This document shows positions 28,600-37,368 of a DNA stretch of 64,000 nt, piece after piece; position 1 is the stretch's first letter; the number at the start of each line of letters is the position of its first letter. Position numbers and translations under genes: made by a program. The notes below the pieces were generated by a model. It was not told where the DNA came from. It made no database searches and was given only the letters and a program-made list of their open reading frames with translations. Source of the stretch: CAZSVE01 sp964610175 (GTDB lineage: Bacteria; Pseudomonadota; Gammaproteobacteria; HK1); the NCBI GenBank assembly GCA_964610175.1, contig CAZSVE010000002.1, forward strand, positions 1 through 64,000, written 5' to 3'.

Positions 28600-30033
28600 A
28601 TGGAGAAACCCTTCTTCGAAAAACAGAATTTCACCCTATATCAGGCGAATTGCCTCACGCTCTTGAAGGCATTTCCGAAAGATTCCGTGGATATGATCTT
28701 CGCCGATCCCCCCTATTTCCTATCCAGTGGAAGTTTCACCTGTCAAAGTGGAAGGATGGTCGACGTCAAGAAGGCCGACTGGGATTTGTCCAACGGGGTG
28801 GCGGAAAATTTCGATTTTCATCTCTCCTGGATTGGTGCGTGTAAAAGGATATTGAAACCGAACGGGACCATCTGGATCTCCGGGACGTACCATTCCATCT
28901 ATCAGTGCGGCTATGCCCTGCAGCGCCTCGGTTTCCATATCCTCAATGACATCGCCTGGTTCAAACCCAATGCCGCCCCGAACCTGTCTTGCCGTTATTT
29001 CACCGCGAGCCACGAGACCCTGATCTGGGCCAGAAAGGACAAGGACGCCAAGCACCTCTTCCATTACAAGGCGATGAAGAACGGCGAATTCAAAGGGGAT
29101 CAATTAAAGAAGCCCGATTCTCAGATGAGATCGGTATGGTCCATTGGCACGCCGAAGGCGGAGGAAAAGCGATTCGGTAAGCATCCGACGCAAAAGCCGT
29201 TGGCCCTATTGGAAAGGATAATCCTGGCAAGCACCAATCCGGAGGATACCATTCTCGATCCATTTACGGGGAGTTCCACCACCGGGCTCGCGGCCTGTGC
29301 CAACGGGAGGAGATTCATCGGCATCGATGTGGAGGAGCCCTATTTGGCACTGTCTCAAAAAAGATTCCAGGAATGGGAGAAGGGCTCGCGGAGCAAGGGA
29401 TCCGAGGTCGAGACGACGAAGGGTATTGCCCGTTTCGAAGCAACTCAACGGCTCCAAGGGATCATCGGTAAGGATTTAAGGGAGATTGCCGAACAAAAAG
29501 GGATTACCGTGTTCAAGAATGGGAAACTGAATAAAGGTTGGGCAGGTCTCACCCTGGAAAAGGCGCTCGGCATCGAAAATAGCCGCGAACAGGCGTCGGA
29601 TGGAGATTCCTGGGAATTGAAGTTGGTGCCATTGGTAAAAAAGGATGGTGTTTATCGGGTAAAGGAAACCATGGCAATCACCATGATCAATCCCGATGAT
29701 GTACTTGTGACGCCTTTCGAGAAAAGTCATCTATTCGCAAAAATGAAAAAGATGATCATCTGTGCCCGGGAGAGAGTGGACGATAGGGAAAGCTCATCGA
29801 AACTCCTTTATGTGAACAGTTTCGATATCGGATCGACGAATCACTGGGGGCAAGTCAGGGAAGACTACGAGCTGGTGCGCAATACCATCGAGACCAAGGG
29901 ATTCGATGCCTTGACGGGTAGAATGGGAAAGTTCATACAGCCAAGAACGAAGGGAAGCGGGCATGGCAGCAAGACCAGGGCCTTTTATGCAAGGGCGTCG
30001 TTCGTGGAGATGATCCTTGGAATGAATGATTGA
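28600..30033 (+). CDS. Single-chain adenine methyltransferase with C-terminal MutH/Sau3AI-like endonuclease domain
   Basis: A 477-residue fusion. Residues 1 to about 265 form a beta-class DNA amino-methyltransferase: the catalytic motif IV DPPY (36-39) comes first and the SAM motif I DPFTGSSTTG (220-229) follows, with KHPTQKP between. Residues about 285-477 match the MutH/Sau3AI nuclease fold: GKDLREIAE, GWAGLTLEKALG (Glu320), then the catalytic D...ExK as DGDSWELK (Asp334 or Asp336, Glu339, Lys341), SHLFAKMKK, and a C-terminal QPRTKG...RAFYARASFVE. MutH and Sau3AI both act at GATC, so a GATC-like target is likely but not shown. It would modify and cut DNA from one chain. A terminator-like hairpin follows. 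Confidence 0.85.
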   Translation: MEKPFFEKQNFTLYQANCLTLLKAFPKDSVDMIFADPPYFLSSGSFTCQSGRMVDVKKADWDLSNGVAENFDFHLSWIGACKRILKPNGTIWISGTYHSIYQCGYALQRLGFHILNDIAWFKPNAAPNLSCRYFTASHETLIWARKDKDAKHLFHYKAMKNGEFKGDQLKKPDSQMRSVWSIGTPKAEEKRFGKHPTQKPLALLERIILASTNPEDTILDPFTGSSTTGLAACANGRRFIGIDVEEPYLALSQKRFQEWEKGSRSKGSEVETTKGIARFEATQRLQGIIGKDLREIAEQKGITVFKNGKLNKGWAGLTLEKALGIENSREQASDGDSWELKLVPLVKKDGVYRVKETMAITMINPDDVLVTPFEKSHLFAKMKKMIICARERVDDRESSSKLLYVNSFDIGSTNHWGQVREDYELVRNTIETKGFDALTGRMGKFIQPRTKGSGHGSKTRAFYARASFVEMILGMND

Positions 30034-30039
30034 TGTGCA

Positions 30040-30080
30040 ATGGACCCCAACTCTCGGACAGGTTTCGAGGGTCCATTTTT
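30040..30080. terminator. Bidirectional terminator-like hairpin
   Basis: ATGGACCC and GGGTCCAT pair across a loop of about 20 bases, followed by T5 on the plus strand. It sits between the convergent methyltransferase-nuclease and ImmA-like genes. Confidence 0.6.
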
Positions 30081-30634
30081 CAGTTTCGAATTATCCTGAG
30101 GTTCCGTAGTCTATATTCCATGGCTTTGTTCGATACTACGAATTTATCGGCCATGGTCTCTGTAAATACCCCTACCGGGATTTTTGTGGCATTGGTCAAG
30201 TCTTTGTAGGTTTGAATGACTTTTTTTCCAGCATCGTATATCAACGATGCCGGCATCAATAAATTAGCGGCAAAGCTATTTGCTTCCGATTCCTCTATAT
30301 CCCAGTACGATTCTGTACGGCTCATGGCCTTTTTCGAATCCTTGAATCCCTTTTTGGACTTTGCACTATGCAGGCAATAATGTCCTATTTCATGAGCAAT
30401 CGTGAAACGCCGGCGGGGTTCGTATTGGTTTCGAGCCGGGTTGATCCTGATGATTGGTCGGTCATCCTGAAACAGGATCTCCCCTACGAGTTCGCTTGAC
30501 GGGAAGAGATAGTTTTCGATATCGATCCCTAGCTTACTGGCGATATCGTTCACGTCGACAGGGATCTGGCTCACGATCCCGAGATGTTCGAGTAGCTTGG
30601 ATGCCGACTCGAAGGACACAGTCTTGTCAGTCAT
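30080..30634 (-). CDS. ImmA/IrrE-family metallopeptidase
   Basis: A 184-residue zinc peptidase of the ImmA/IrrE (COG2856) type. The motif HEIGH (residues 81-85) gives two zinc His and the catalytic Glu; Glu117 in ESEANSFAANLLMP is the likely third ligand. Relatives cleave repressors or regulators, for example ImmR of ICEBs1, to switch on genes. There is no HTH domain here and no adjacent ImmR-type repressor. It overlaps by 8 bp the upstream membrane-protein gene, so the pair is co-translated. Its substrate is unknown, and the partner is the obvious candidate. Confidence 0.85.
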   Translation of the reverse strand: MTDKTVSFESASKLLEHLGIVSQIPVDVNDIASKLGIDIENYLFPSSELVGEILFQDDRPIIRINPARNQYEPRRRFTIAHEIGHYCLHSAKSKKGFKDSKKAMSRTESYWDIEESEANSFAANLLMPASLIYDAGKKVIQTYKDLTNATKIPVGVFTETMADKFVVSNKAMEYRLRNLRIIRN

Positions 30635-31166
30635 GATGCGCTCCTTGGGTCATTTGCTCGAATAGTTCATCCGATTTAGCTTCGGAGTGTTCCTCGATTG
30701 ATCTGATCAACGAATTCCTGACGCCCTCCAGGTTCGATTCTATCTTGGCATCCAATGAGTTTTTTATGTGGTTGGTTATCTGTGGATTCTCGAATATAGC
30801 TCGCGCCAGGGCATCTCCTTTCTCCTTGCTGGATTTAATCTCCGACAAGATTTCATCGAAAAGCTCTTTTGATTGTAGTTCCTTCGAATCAGCAAATTGC
30901 TTTGCAAACAGGAATCCCACCACAACAAGTATTACGGTGGCGGCAACGAAAATGATGGTGGTAAATACGATATAGGTATTGGCTATACTGATGGCATCAT
31001 CGATCCTGGCTTCAACACTAGGTATCCACCCAAGCCACCATGGGACAATCATTCCGCCGACAAAACCACCCCCCAAACAAAGAGCTGTTATGGCAACTAT
31101 ATTCAGAGAGGATCTTATACGCTGCATCAGGTACTGGCCCACCTGCTTTGGCAACATCCCGATCAA
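30627..31166 (-). CDS. Hypothetical membrane protein with coiled-coil tail, partner of ImmA-like peptidase
   Basis: A 179-residue protein of unknown family. Two hydrophobic helices (about 20-50 and 67-90) are followed by a long charged helical tail rich in Lys and Glu (SKELQSKELFDEILSEIKSSKEKGD onward), predicted coiled coil facing the cytosol. The end overlaps the ImmA-like start by 8 bp. Alternative starts at residues 4 and 14 are possible. The two-helix anchor plus coiled coil coupled to a peptidase suggests a membrane sensor or a peptidase substrate, but this is inference. Confidence 0.65.
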   Translation of the reverse strand: MIGMLPKQVGQYLMQRIRSSLNIVAITALCLGGGFVGGMIVPWWLGWIPSVEARIDDAISIANTYIVFTTIIFVAATVILVVVGFLFAKQFADSKELQSKELFDEILSEIKSSKEKGDALARAIFENPQITNHIKNSLDAKIESNLEGVRNSLIRSIEEHSEAKSDELFEQMTQGAHHD

Positions 31167-31298
31167 TGGCTATTTCCCCCTCGCAAGGTAGCAAAGCAGC
31201 CTCTATCGTGCCAGTTGGCCTTGTTTGACCATTTAGGCACTTGGGCATGATTTTCCCCCATGTCATACACGCTTGGACCTGATACCAATATTGCTGTC

Positions 31299-31349
31299 AA
31301 CATTAACATCAATGTTAAAGTTAACGTTAACATTAACATCAACTTTAAC
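31299..31349. repeat. Degenerate hexamer array (AACATT-type)
   Basis: Eight and a half consecutive 6-bp units: AACATT, AACATC, AATGTT, AAAGTT, AACGTT, AACATT, AACATC, AACTTT, AAC. It includes overlapping GTTAAC palindromes and lies in the gap between the membrane-protein gene and comEC. Confidence 0.8.
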
Positions 31350-31435
31350 TGTAGAACATCAGGCAACATCGAAAATTTCACACCGAGACACCACCGAATC
31401 GTTACCCATACGCAACGCATTACAAAGGCACATCC

Positions 31436-33751
31436 TCACCGGTGCCAAAAACGCCGTGCCTTGTCCCGATAGGAAACCGGCGCCGAGATGCCTTTTCCCG
31501 GCACCAGCCGAAAGCCGATGGCGCCGCTTCGATCCGAAAACAAAAGGCGCGTACCATTTTGCTCGTAGCGGGTGATGACCGCGTCCGCGGGGAGACCGAA
31601 GCGGTTGCGGTAGCCGATGGAAAATAGTGCATAGCGCGGCTTTACTGCTTCGATGAATGCCTTGCTGGAGGAGGTATTGCTGCCGTGGTGGGGGACCACC
31701 AGGATGTCTGCGTCCAGCTTGTTGCCATGATCCTGGATGAGACGCCGTTCCGCCCTATGTTCGATGTCCCCCGTCAATAGGATTGCGCTATCGGCATTGG
31801 ATATTCTAAGGACACAGGATGCGTCGTTGTCGGATGCCTCTTTGCCTCGCGGGGGATGCAGTATCCTGAAATCGATCCCATCCCAATGCCATTTCATGTC
31901 GTCCCGGCATGGCGTCGTATCGCGTGGGCCGATGGAGATCGACTCTTCCATGAATGATGGAGTATTTGCCAGGACGGTATCCACCGGGAATTCGGCCAGC
32001 AGGCCTTTCAGTCCGCCGCGATGATCCTTATCCCGGTGGCTTATGATCACCCGATCGATGGATTTTATGCCCTGGTTTCGTAAAAATGGGGCGACAATGG
32101 CCCTGCCGGCATCGAAATTCGGGCTGAAGGAGGGCCCCACGTCATAGACCAGGACGTGCTCCCGTGTGCGTAGAACGGCAGCGAGCCCTTGACCCACATC
32201 CAGGAGATCGAACCACGCCTCGCCTTGGTTCGGACGAGGTACCGGAACAAGGAACAAAGGCAGGAGCCAGATCACCCCGAGCCAGCGTCCGGGTATGCCA
32301 CGGGGCAATAATAACAAGACGACACCGATACCGCCGGCTACCACGGTCCAAAGCGCTGGTGTAAAGGTCTTTTGATACACGAAGTCCAGTGCTGCCAGCC
32401 ACTGAAGAAACGGCCATATGGCGGCGATGGCACCCCCCCCGGCATCGAGCAAGGTTCCGCCGAGATTGGGGAATACACCCGCCAGACATGTTCCGGCGAG
32501 CACCAGCGGCACGACCACGAACCCTATCCAGGGAATAGCCACCAGGTTTGCGATGGGGCTTGTCAGCGGATGCTGCTGAAAGAATAACAACGTCAGTGGC
32601 AGGAGACCGATGGCCACCAATATCTGCACTTTACCCCAGCGCCACCATGAATTGCGCGCCGACAGATGCCCCGTCATGCCGAACAGGATCACCGCCACCG
32701 CCGCGAACGACAGCCAAAAGCCGATGGAAAGTACGGCAAATGGCTCCAAAAACAGGATTACCAGCAATGCCGATGCAAGGGAATTGCCGATAGAGACATG
32801 ACGTCGCCAGAATATCCCCGCCATCACCACGCAGACCATGACCAGGGCGCGTTGCGTAGGCAGGGAGAAACCGGCCAGCGCCGCATATCCCAATGCACCG
32901 ATGATGGCTGCCAGTGCCGCCATGCGTTGCGCGGGTACGGCAAGGGCCATATAGGGAAATAATGTCCACATCCTGCGCGCGGCAAAAAAGATCAGGGTAC
33001 CGATAAGACCGATATGAAGCCCGGAAATCGCCATCAGGTGCGCAGTTCCGGTTGTCCGCAGGGTTGTCCATTGTTCCTCGGTGACCTCATCGCGAACGCC
33101 GATGGTCAGGGCCTTTACGATTCCCGCGTATGGCGAATCCACCGAGTGGATGATCTGTGCCAACCGATAACGCACGTGAATAAGCGACATCGGATTGTTT
33201 GCCATGATTCTCCGGTTTTCCAACCCTGACCTTACATAACCAGTGGCGCGGATCCCCTGCTGAAACAACCATTTTTCATAATCGAATCCAGGGTTTCCGA
33301 ACCCCCGTGGCCTTTTGAGACGAACCGTGAGGCGCCATCGTTCCCCCGGTAGAATCCGTGGGTGCACCCCGTACCAGTTGAGGCGGATTCGTTGTCCCCG
33401 ACCCCACGTATTTCGATCCGGCGTGTGCGCCGAAGGTTCGATTTCGAGTACATCCAACAGAAACCCGGTCTTGTGCCCGGCTTGGGTTGGAATGGAGGCG
33501 ATAATGCCATCGATCACCAGATCATAGCCTTCCAGATCGGCGGGTAACACATTCGATAGACCGACTTCGGCCCGGAATAGCGCCCACAGAAAGCCAATGC
33601 CCAACCAAGCCACTATCCGAATAGGGCGCGAGGAAAATGCTGCAAAAAAGATCAGCGCGGGCAGGAATTGGACAAAGAAGACGTCCGGTAGATGGGATAG
33701 AACGGTAACGAGAAGGATGCCGAACAGAAAGGCAATCGCCCCTGTGCGCAT
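31436..33751 (-). CDS. comEC: DNA internalisation competence protein ComEC/Rec2
   Basis: Polytopic inner-membrane channel that carries single-stranded DNA into the cell during natural transformation. A 771-residue protein: N-terminal DUF4131/OB region, the Competence membrane domain (about 210-480, with HLMAISGLHIGLIG), and a C-terminal metallo-beta-lactamase-like domain (LDVGQGLAAVLR, ISHRDKDHRGG, LLTGDIEHRAE, VVPHHGS). I chose ATG 33751 (AAGGTAG upstream); the longer frame to 33805 would run into a repeat fragment. The gene is complete, suggesting competence potential if pilus genes exist elsewhere. Confidence 0.93.
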   Translation of the reverse strand: MRTGAIAFLFGILLVTVLSHLPDVFFVQFLPALIFFAAFSSRPIRIVAWLGIGFLWALFRAEVGLSNVLPADLEGYDLVIDGIIASIPTQAGHKTGFLLDVLEIEPSAHTPDRNTWGRGQRIRLNWYGVHPRILPGERWRLTVRLKRPRGFGNPGFDYEKWLFQQGIRATGYVRSGLENRRIMANNPMSLIHVRYRLAQIIHSVDSPYAGIVKALTIGVRDEVTEEQWTTLRTTGTAHLMAISGLHIGLIGTLIFFAARRMWTLFPYMALAVPAQRMAALAAIIGALGYAALAGFSLPTQRALVMVCVVMAGIFWRRHVSIGNSLASALLVILFLEPFAVLSIGFWLSFAAVAVILFGMTGHLSARNSWWRWGKVQILVAIGLLPLTLLFFQQHPLTSPIANLVAIPWIGFVVVPLVLAGTCLAGVFPNLGGTLLDAGGGAIAAIWPFLQWLAALDFVYQKTFTPALWTVVAGGIGVVLLLLPRGIPGRWLGVIWLLPLFLVPVPRPNQGEAWFDLLDVGQGLAAVLRTREHVLVYDVGPSFSPNFDAGRAIVAPFLRNQGIKSIDRVIISHRDKDHRGGLKGLLAEFPVDTVLANTPSFMEESISIGPRDTTPCRDDMKWHWDGIDFRILHPPRGKEASDNDASCVLRISNADSAILLTGDIEHRAERRLIQDHGNKLDADILVVPHHGSNTSSSKAFIEAVKPRYALFSIGYRNRFGLPADAVITRYEQNGTRLLFSDRSGAIGFRLVPGKGISAPVSYRDKARRFWHR

Positions 33752-34121
33752 GATGGGTCTACCTTGGTTTCCCTTTGTTTTTAGCAAGGCGTTGCCTCGA
33801 ACCAACGATGCATGAAGCAGTTGTCGGTTCGAGGCGAAGCTTCACTGGCCATTTGTTTCGTGCAAGGTGAAATTCGATGCCGATGTTCTCGACATTTTCG
33901 ATGTCGATTTTACCCTTATCGGGTTACGCTCGATTTTTCCACATGGTGGATGTGGTGGAGAAAAAAAGATGGGAAAGGGGGAACGCAAAATTAAAGAGCA
34001 AAGAGGTAGGGAAAGATAGTTGGGAGAGAAGAATCATGACTTCCCGACTTTTCCTGATCCCATAATGGGCCTGCGGGGCTGGTTATAAAGGCTAGACATC
34101 GAACGCGGCACATTATCTTAC
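33752..34121. other. Spacer between divergent comEC and rluD
   Basis: About 370 bp with no gene. It holds a head-to-head pair of family-A repeat ends at 33782-33850 and a purine-rich stretch near 33960-34030. Confidence 0.5.
33782..33850. repeat. Inverted pair of family-A repeat ends
   Basis: A left-end segment (TAGCAAGGCGTTGCCTCGAA) is followed by the same end reversed (GGTTCGAGGCGAAGCTTCAC). The middle and right end of the repeat are missing, leaving a large imperfect palindrome next to the comEC start. Confidence 0.65.
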
Positions 34122-35105
34122 ATGTACGTGCAAACACAAAACCTTTTCGAGGAATCCAACGTGGAAAAGGAATACACCTCCGTGATACCCGATGCCATGA
34201 TCGGAATTCGTTTCGATCTGGCGCTGGCGCAACTGTTCCCGGATTATTCGCGCTCGCGCATTCAGGCATGGATCCGGAATGGGAAGCTCACCGTGGACGG
34301 GAAATGCATCCGTCCACGCGATCCGACGCGTGGCGGGGAGTGGGTCCAGTTGGTAATCGAATCCCAACAAGAAACCACCTGGGAACCCGAGGCATTGTCG
34401 GTCTCGGTGATTCATCGGGACGAACACATCATGGTCATCGATAAACCCGCCGGGCTGGTGGTGCATCCCGGTATCGGTAATTCACGGGGAACGCTCGTCA
34501 ATGCCCTATTGCATCGTGAACCGCGCCTTGCCGCTATCCCTCGGGCCGGCATCGTCCATCGGCTCGACAAAGACACCAGCGGGTTGCTTGTGGTTGCATG
34601 CACGCTTCGTGCGCACAAGCGCCTGGTGGAATTACTCAAGTTCCACGAGATACAACGGGAATACGACGCCGTGGTCGTCGGCGACATGCTGGCCGGTGGG
34701 CACATCGATGCGCCCATCGGTCGACATCGCACGCAACGCACCAAAATGGCCATCACCGATCAGGGCAAGGCCGCCATTACACACTATCGAATCCGACACC
34801 GATTCTCTGGCCATACACATATTGGGCTGCGTCTACAAACCGGACGAACCCATCAAATCCGCGTTCATATGGCCCACATCGATCACCCGCTGGTGGGCGA
34901 CCCCGTGTACGGTGGTCGTCTACTTCTTCCGCGAAAAGCCAGCGAGGCACTGATCGATGTACTGCGCGAATTCAAACGACAGGCGCTCCATGCCAGCCGA
35001 TTATCGTTTCCGCATCCCATATCCGAGCAACCATGTGCCTTCGATTCCCCCCTGCCGCGCGACTTTTCCGGGTTACTGGATGCCCTGTCGCGACACGCCC
35101 GATAG
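34122..35105 (+). CDS. rluD: 23S rRNA pseudouridine synthase RluD
   Basis: Makes pseudouridines 1911, 1915 and 1917 in helix 69 of 23S rRNA. The 327-residue protein has an N-terminal S4 RNA-binding domain (about 27-90) and the RluA-type catalytic domain with HRLDKDTSG (catalytic Asp149) and the conserved RTHQIRVHMAHIDHPLVGDPVYGG. Length equals E. coli RluD (326). The start could also be a later codon, as the first 12 residues are poorly conserved in the family. pgeF, a frequent downstream neighbour, is not here. Confidence 0.95.
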   Translation: MYVQTQNLFEESNVEKEYTSVIPDAMIGIRFDLALAQLFPDYSRSRIQAWIRNGKLTVDGKCIRPRDPTRGGEWVQLVIESQQETTWEPEALSVSVIHRDEHIMVIDKPAGLVVHPGIGNSRGTLVNALLHREPRLAAIPRAGIVHRLDKDTSGLLVVACTLRAHKRLVELLKFHEIQREYDAVVVGDMLAGGHIDAPIGRHRTQRTKMAITDQGKAAITHYRIRHRFSGHTHIGLRLQTGRTHQIRVHMAHIDHPLVGDPVYGGRLLLPRKASEALIDVLREFKRQALHASRLSFPHPISEQPCAFDSPLPRDFSGLLDALSRHAR

Positions 35106-35248
35106 TGCGATCTGTCGCGATGAAGTCCTGTTCGAAACTGAAACCGGAACCACGCTATCCTCATAGGGTCGATCCCTTTGAAGCAGGCGACCCAGCGCAA
35201 GCATCGGCGTGGAAGCGCTGAGTTTTTCTTATGGTGATGGGTTATTCC

Positions 35249-35358
35249 TGGCGAAGCTTGTGCTCGAACCGACAGGACATGATTCATGTATTGGTAAAGC
35301 AAAATTGGGGTTTTGAAAAATCTGACCCATTTGCGAAGCCGAGCGGGAAATCAACAAA
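35249..35358 (+). repeat. Family-A dispersed repeat, copy 10
   Basis: Near-complete copy, variant left end GGCGAAGCTTGTGCTCG, right end GAGCGGGAAATCAACAAA. Confidence 0.87.
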
Positions 35359-35517
35359 TGGATGGTGATTATTCTTGTGGTGATGGATTACTGGCTCCGG
35401 ATCATCTATCTTTTGCAATCGCCCAAGGCGAAAAGTAGAGCACTGATTGGAACAAGCGGTGGTGACAAATCCTCGCTTGACGCCGAATTGCTGAATGGCA
35501 GCGGCGTATACAGTAAT

Positions 35518-35621
35518 TCGTTTATTTCCCGCTCATTTTCACAAATGAGTTTTACAAAACGCTAATTTTGCTTTACTAATACCGAACCGATGCTTCATCG
35601 GTTCGAGCACAAGCCTCGCCG
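35518..35621 (-). repeat. Family-A dispersed repeat, copy 11
   Basis: Near-complete reverse copy facing copy 10. The central hairpin read on the minus strand is CAAAA-TTAGCG-TTTTG. Confidence 0.87.
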
Positions 35622-35704
35622 GGCTATACGGGTAACGGCAGATGGCGTAGAGTTATGCGAGTTTTCAAAAGACCTCTCCGAAAAGGCGGCGACCATATAA
35701 AGCA

Positions 35705-36583
35705 ATGACGACGATGAATCTTTCAGGATCAAATACCCGGGTATTCAGCTTTGAGTTCTTTCCGCCGAAAACGCCGAAAGGGCACGATAAGCTCCGCACT
35801 ACCTGGCAGCGCCTCTCTCGGCTAAATCCGGATTTCTTCTCCGTAACGTTTGGGGCTGGTGGCTCGACCCAATCGGGGACCATGGAAACAGTTCTGGAAA
35901 TCCAGAAGCACGCCGGTATCGATGCCGCGCCACATCTTTCCTGCATCGGTTCCACACGTGTAAAAATTCGCAAAATTCTGGATCATTACCTTTCCCATGG
36001 TATCAAGCGCATCGTCGCCCTGCGTGGGGATTTTCCACCCGATATGGTAAGACTGGGGGAGTTTCGGTATGCCAATGAATTGGTGGAGTTCATCCGCGCC
36101 GAGACCGGAACCGACATCCACATCGAGGTTGCCGCCTATCCGGAATTCCATCCTACCGCCCCCAGCGCCAGCGTCGATCTCGAGAACTTCAAACGCAAAG
36201 TGGACGCCGGCGCAAATAGCGCCATCACCCAATATTTCTATAACAAGGACGCTTATCTTCGTTTCGTGGATAACTGTGAGCGAATTGGCGTACACATCCC
36301 CATTGTTCCCGGCATTATGCCTATCACCAATTACGTCTCGCTCGCCGGATTCTCTCAACGATGTGGCGCGGAGATCCCTCGTTGGTTGGATTGGCGTCTT
36401 CAGGAATTCGGGGATGACATGTCCGCCTTGCAGTCTTTCGGCATCGATGTGGTAACGGAACTTTGCCGGCAGCTATTGGAGGCCGGTGCGCCTGGATTAC
36501 ACTTTTATGTTCTCAACCGAGTGCAACCGGTTATGACCATTTGGGAAAATCTCGACCTGCCGAAAATTCGAGATTCCGCTTAA
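35705..36583 (+). CDS. metF: Methylenetetrahydrofolate reductase
   Basis: FAD enzyme that reduces 5,10-methylene-THF to 5-methyl-THF for methionine synthesis. The 292-residue protein begins with the signature FSFEFFPPKT, where the first Glu is the catalytic acid, and has VTFGAGGSTQ, RGDFPP and AYPEFHP in order. Length matches E. coli MetF (296). It stands alone with a family-A repeat on either side. I see no MetJ boxes or S-box upstream. Confidence 0.97.
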   Translation: MTTMNLSGSNTRVFSFEFFPPKTPKGHDKLRTTWQRLSRLNPDFFSVTFGAGGSTQSGTMETVLEIQKHAGIDAAPHLSCIGSTRVKIRKILDHYLSHGIKRIVALRGDFPPDMVRLGEFRYANELVEFIRAETGTDIHIEVAAYPEFHPTAPSASVDLENFKRKVDAGANSAITQYFYNKDAYLRFVDNCERIGVHIPIVPGIMPITNYVSLAGFSQRCGAEIPRWLDWRLQEFGDDMSALQSFGIDVVTELCRQLLEAGAPGLHFYVLNRVQPVMTIWENLDLPKIRDSA

Positions 36584-36645
36584 TCCGGCGAGTCATGTTG
36601 CTTTTGGCGGCCTTTTTCGGTCGATCACCGACACGAGTCGATAGC

Positions 36646-36758
36646 TGGCGAGGCTTTGCCTCGAACCGACAAAGTGTGGCCCGGCAATCGGTAAAGCAAA
36701 GTCGTTGTTCTGTAGAACTTGACGCATTTCCGAAGCCGAGCGGGAAAAATAAACAAAA
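36646..36758 (+). repeat. Family-A dispersed repeat, copy 12
   Basis: Near-complete copy between metF and tRNA-Asp; together with copy 13 it brackets the tRNA in inverted orientation. Confidence 0.86.
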
Positions 36759-36831
36759 CAAAGTGTTGCCGTTACCCCGGCGACTGGCGTATGATCGGTC
36801 CCGTTCATCCCCAGCGGGTGTATTATCGAAA

Positions 36832-36909
36832 CGGAGTGGTAGTTCAGTTGGTTTAGAATATCGGCCTGTCACGCCGAGGGTCGCGGGTTCGAGTCCCGTC
36901 CACTCCGCC
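36832..36909 (+). tRNA. tRNA-Asp (GTC)
   Basis: A 78-base tRNA with encoded CCA. The acceptor GGAGTGG pairs with CCACTCC. The anticodon arm CGGCC/GCCG-type stem holds CTGTCAC, giving anticodon GTC. The T-arm GGGTTCGAGTCCC is standard. Family-A repeats lie on both sides, in opposite orientation. Confidence 0.97.
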
Positions 36910-36975
36910 AACTCACCAAATATGCCCTGAGTCCCAAATATCCCTTACGCCAATAAGCACGTGTGCGTCATCTCG

Positions 36976-37090
36976 ATTCGTTTATTTCCCGCTCACCTTC
37001 GCAAATGAGTCGAGTTTTACAAAGCAAATGAATTTTTGCTTCGACTGATGCCAAACTGCGTTTTACTGGTTTGAGGCGAAGCTTCGCTAG
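36976..37090 (-). repeat. Family-A dispersed repeat, copy 13
   Basis: Near-complete reverse copy about 65 bp after tRNA-Asp. Its left end abuts family-B repeat copy 2. Confidence 0.87.
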
Positions 37091-37176
37091 GTATCGGAAA
37101 AACGAAGTTTCCGAGAAAGCCGATGCCTGTGCGGAACCCACCCCGCTTCAGTCTTGGCGCGAAGCGCTGACATGTT
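37091..37176 (+). repeat. Family-B repeat, copy 2
   Basis: Counterpart of 16754-16840: GTATCGGAAAAACGAAG to CTGACATGTT. It directly follows a family-A copy. The spacer then continues to pncB with another short family-A fragment at 37241-37258. Confidence 0.75.
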
Positions 37177-37240
37177 CAACCATCTCTCCGATGCCCACGC
37201 ATCACAAGGATGTCCCCATCGAAGCAACAATCCCATTGAA

Positions 37241-37258
37241 CTAGCGAAGCTTCGCTGG
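37241..37258 (+). repeat. Family-A left-end fragment
   Basis: TAGCGAAGCTTCGCTGGG: only the left terminal palindrome of the repeat is present, 110 bp before pncB. Confidence 0.5.
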
Positions 37259-37368
37259 GTGTTCGTGAATCGCTCGTCTGCGGAAGATCTGCCGAAAAGC
37301 ATCGAAGGATCGGATGTGATCGCCGAAGTTGTTGCCAAGTTTACGGTTTCGTTGATCGAGGATGCACT

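Larger units (their letters stand above)
35106..35704. other. Spacer between rluD and metF with two opposed repeats
   Basis: About 600 bp without a gene. Two family-A copies face each other (35249-35358 and 35518-35621) around 160 bp of unique sequence that has no clear coding capacity. Confidence 0.6.
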
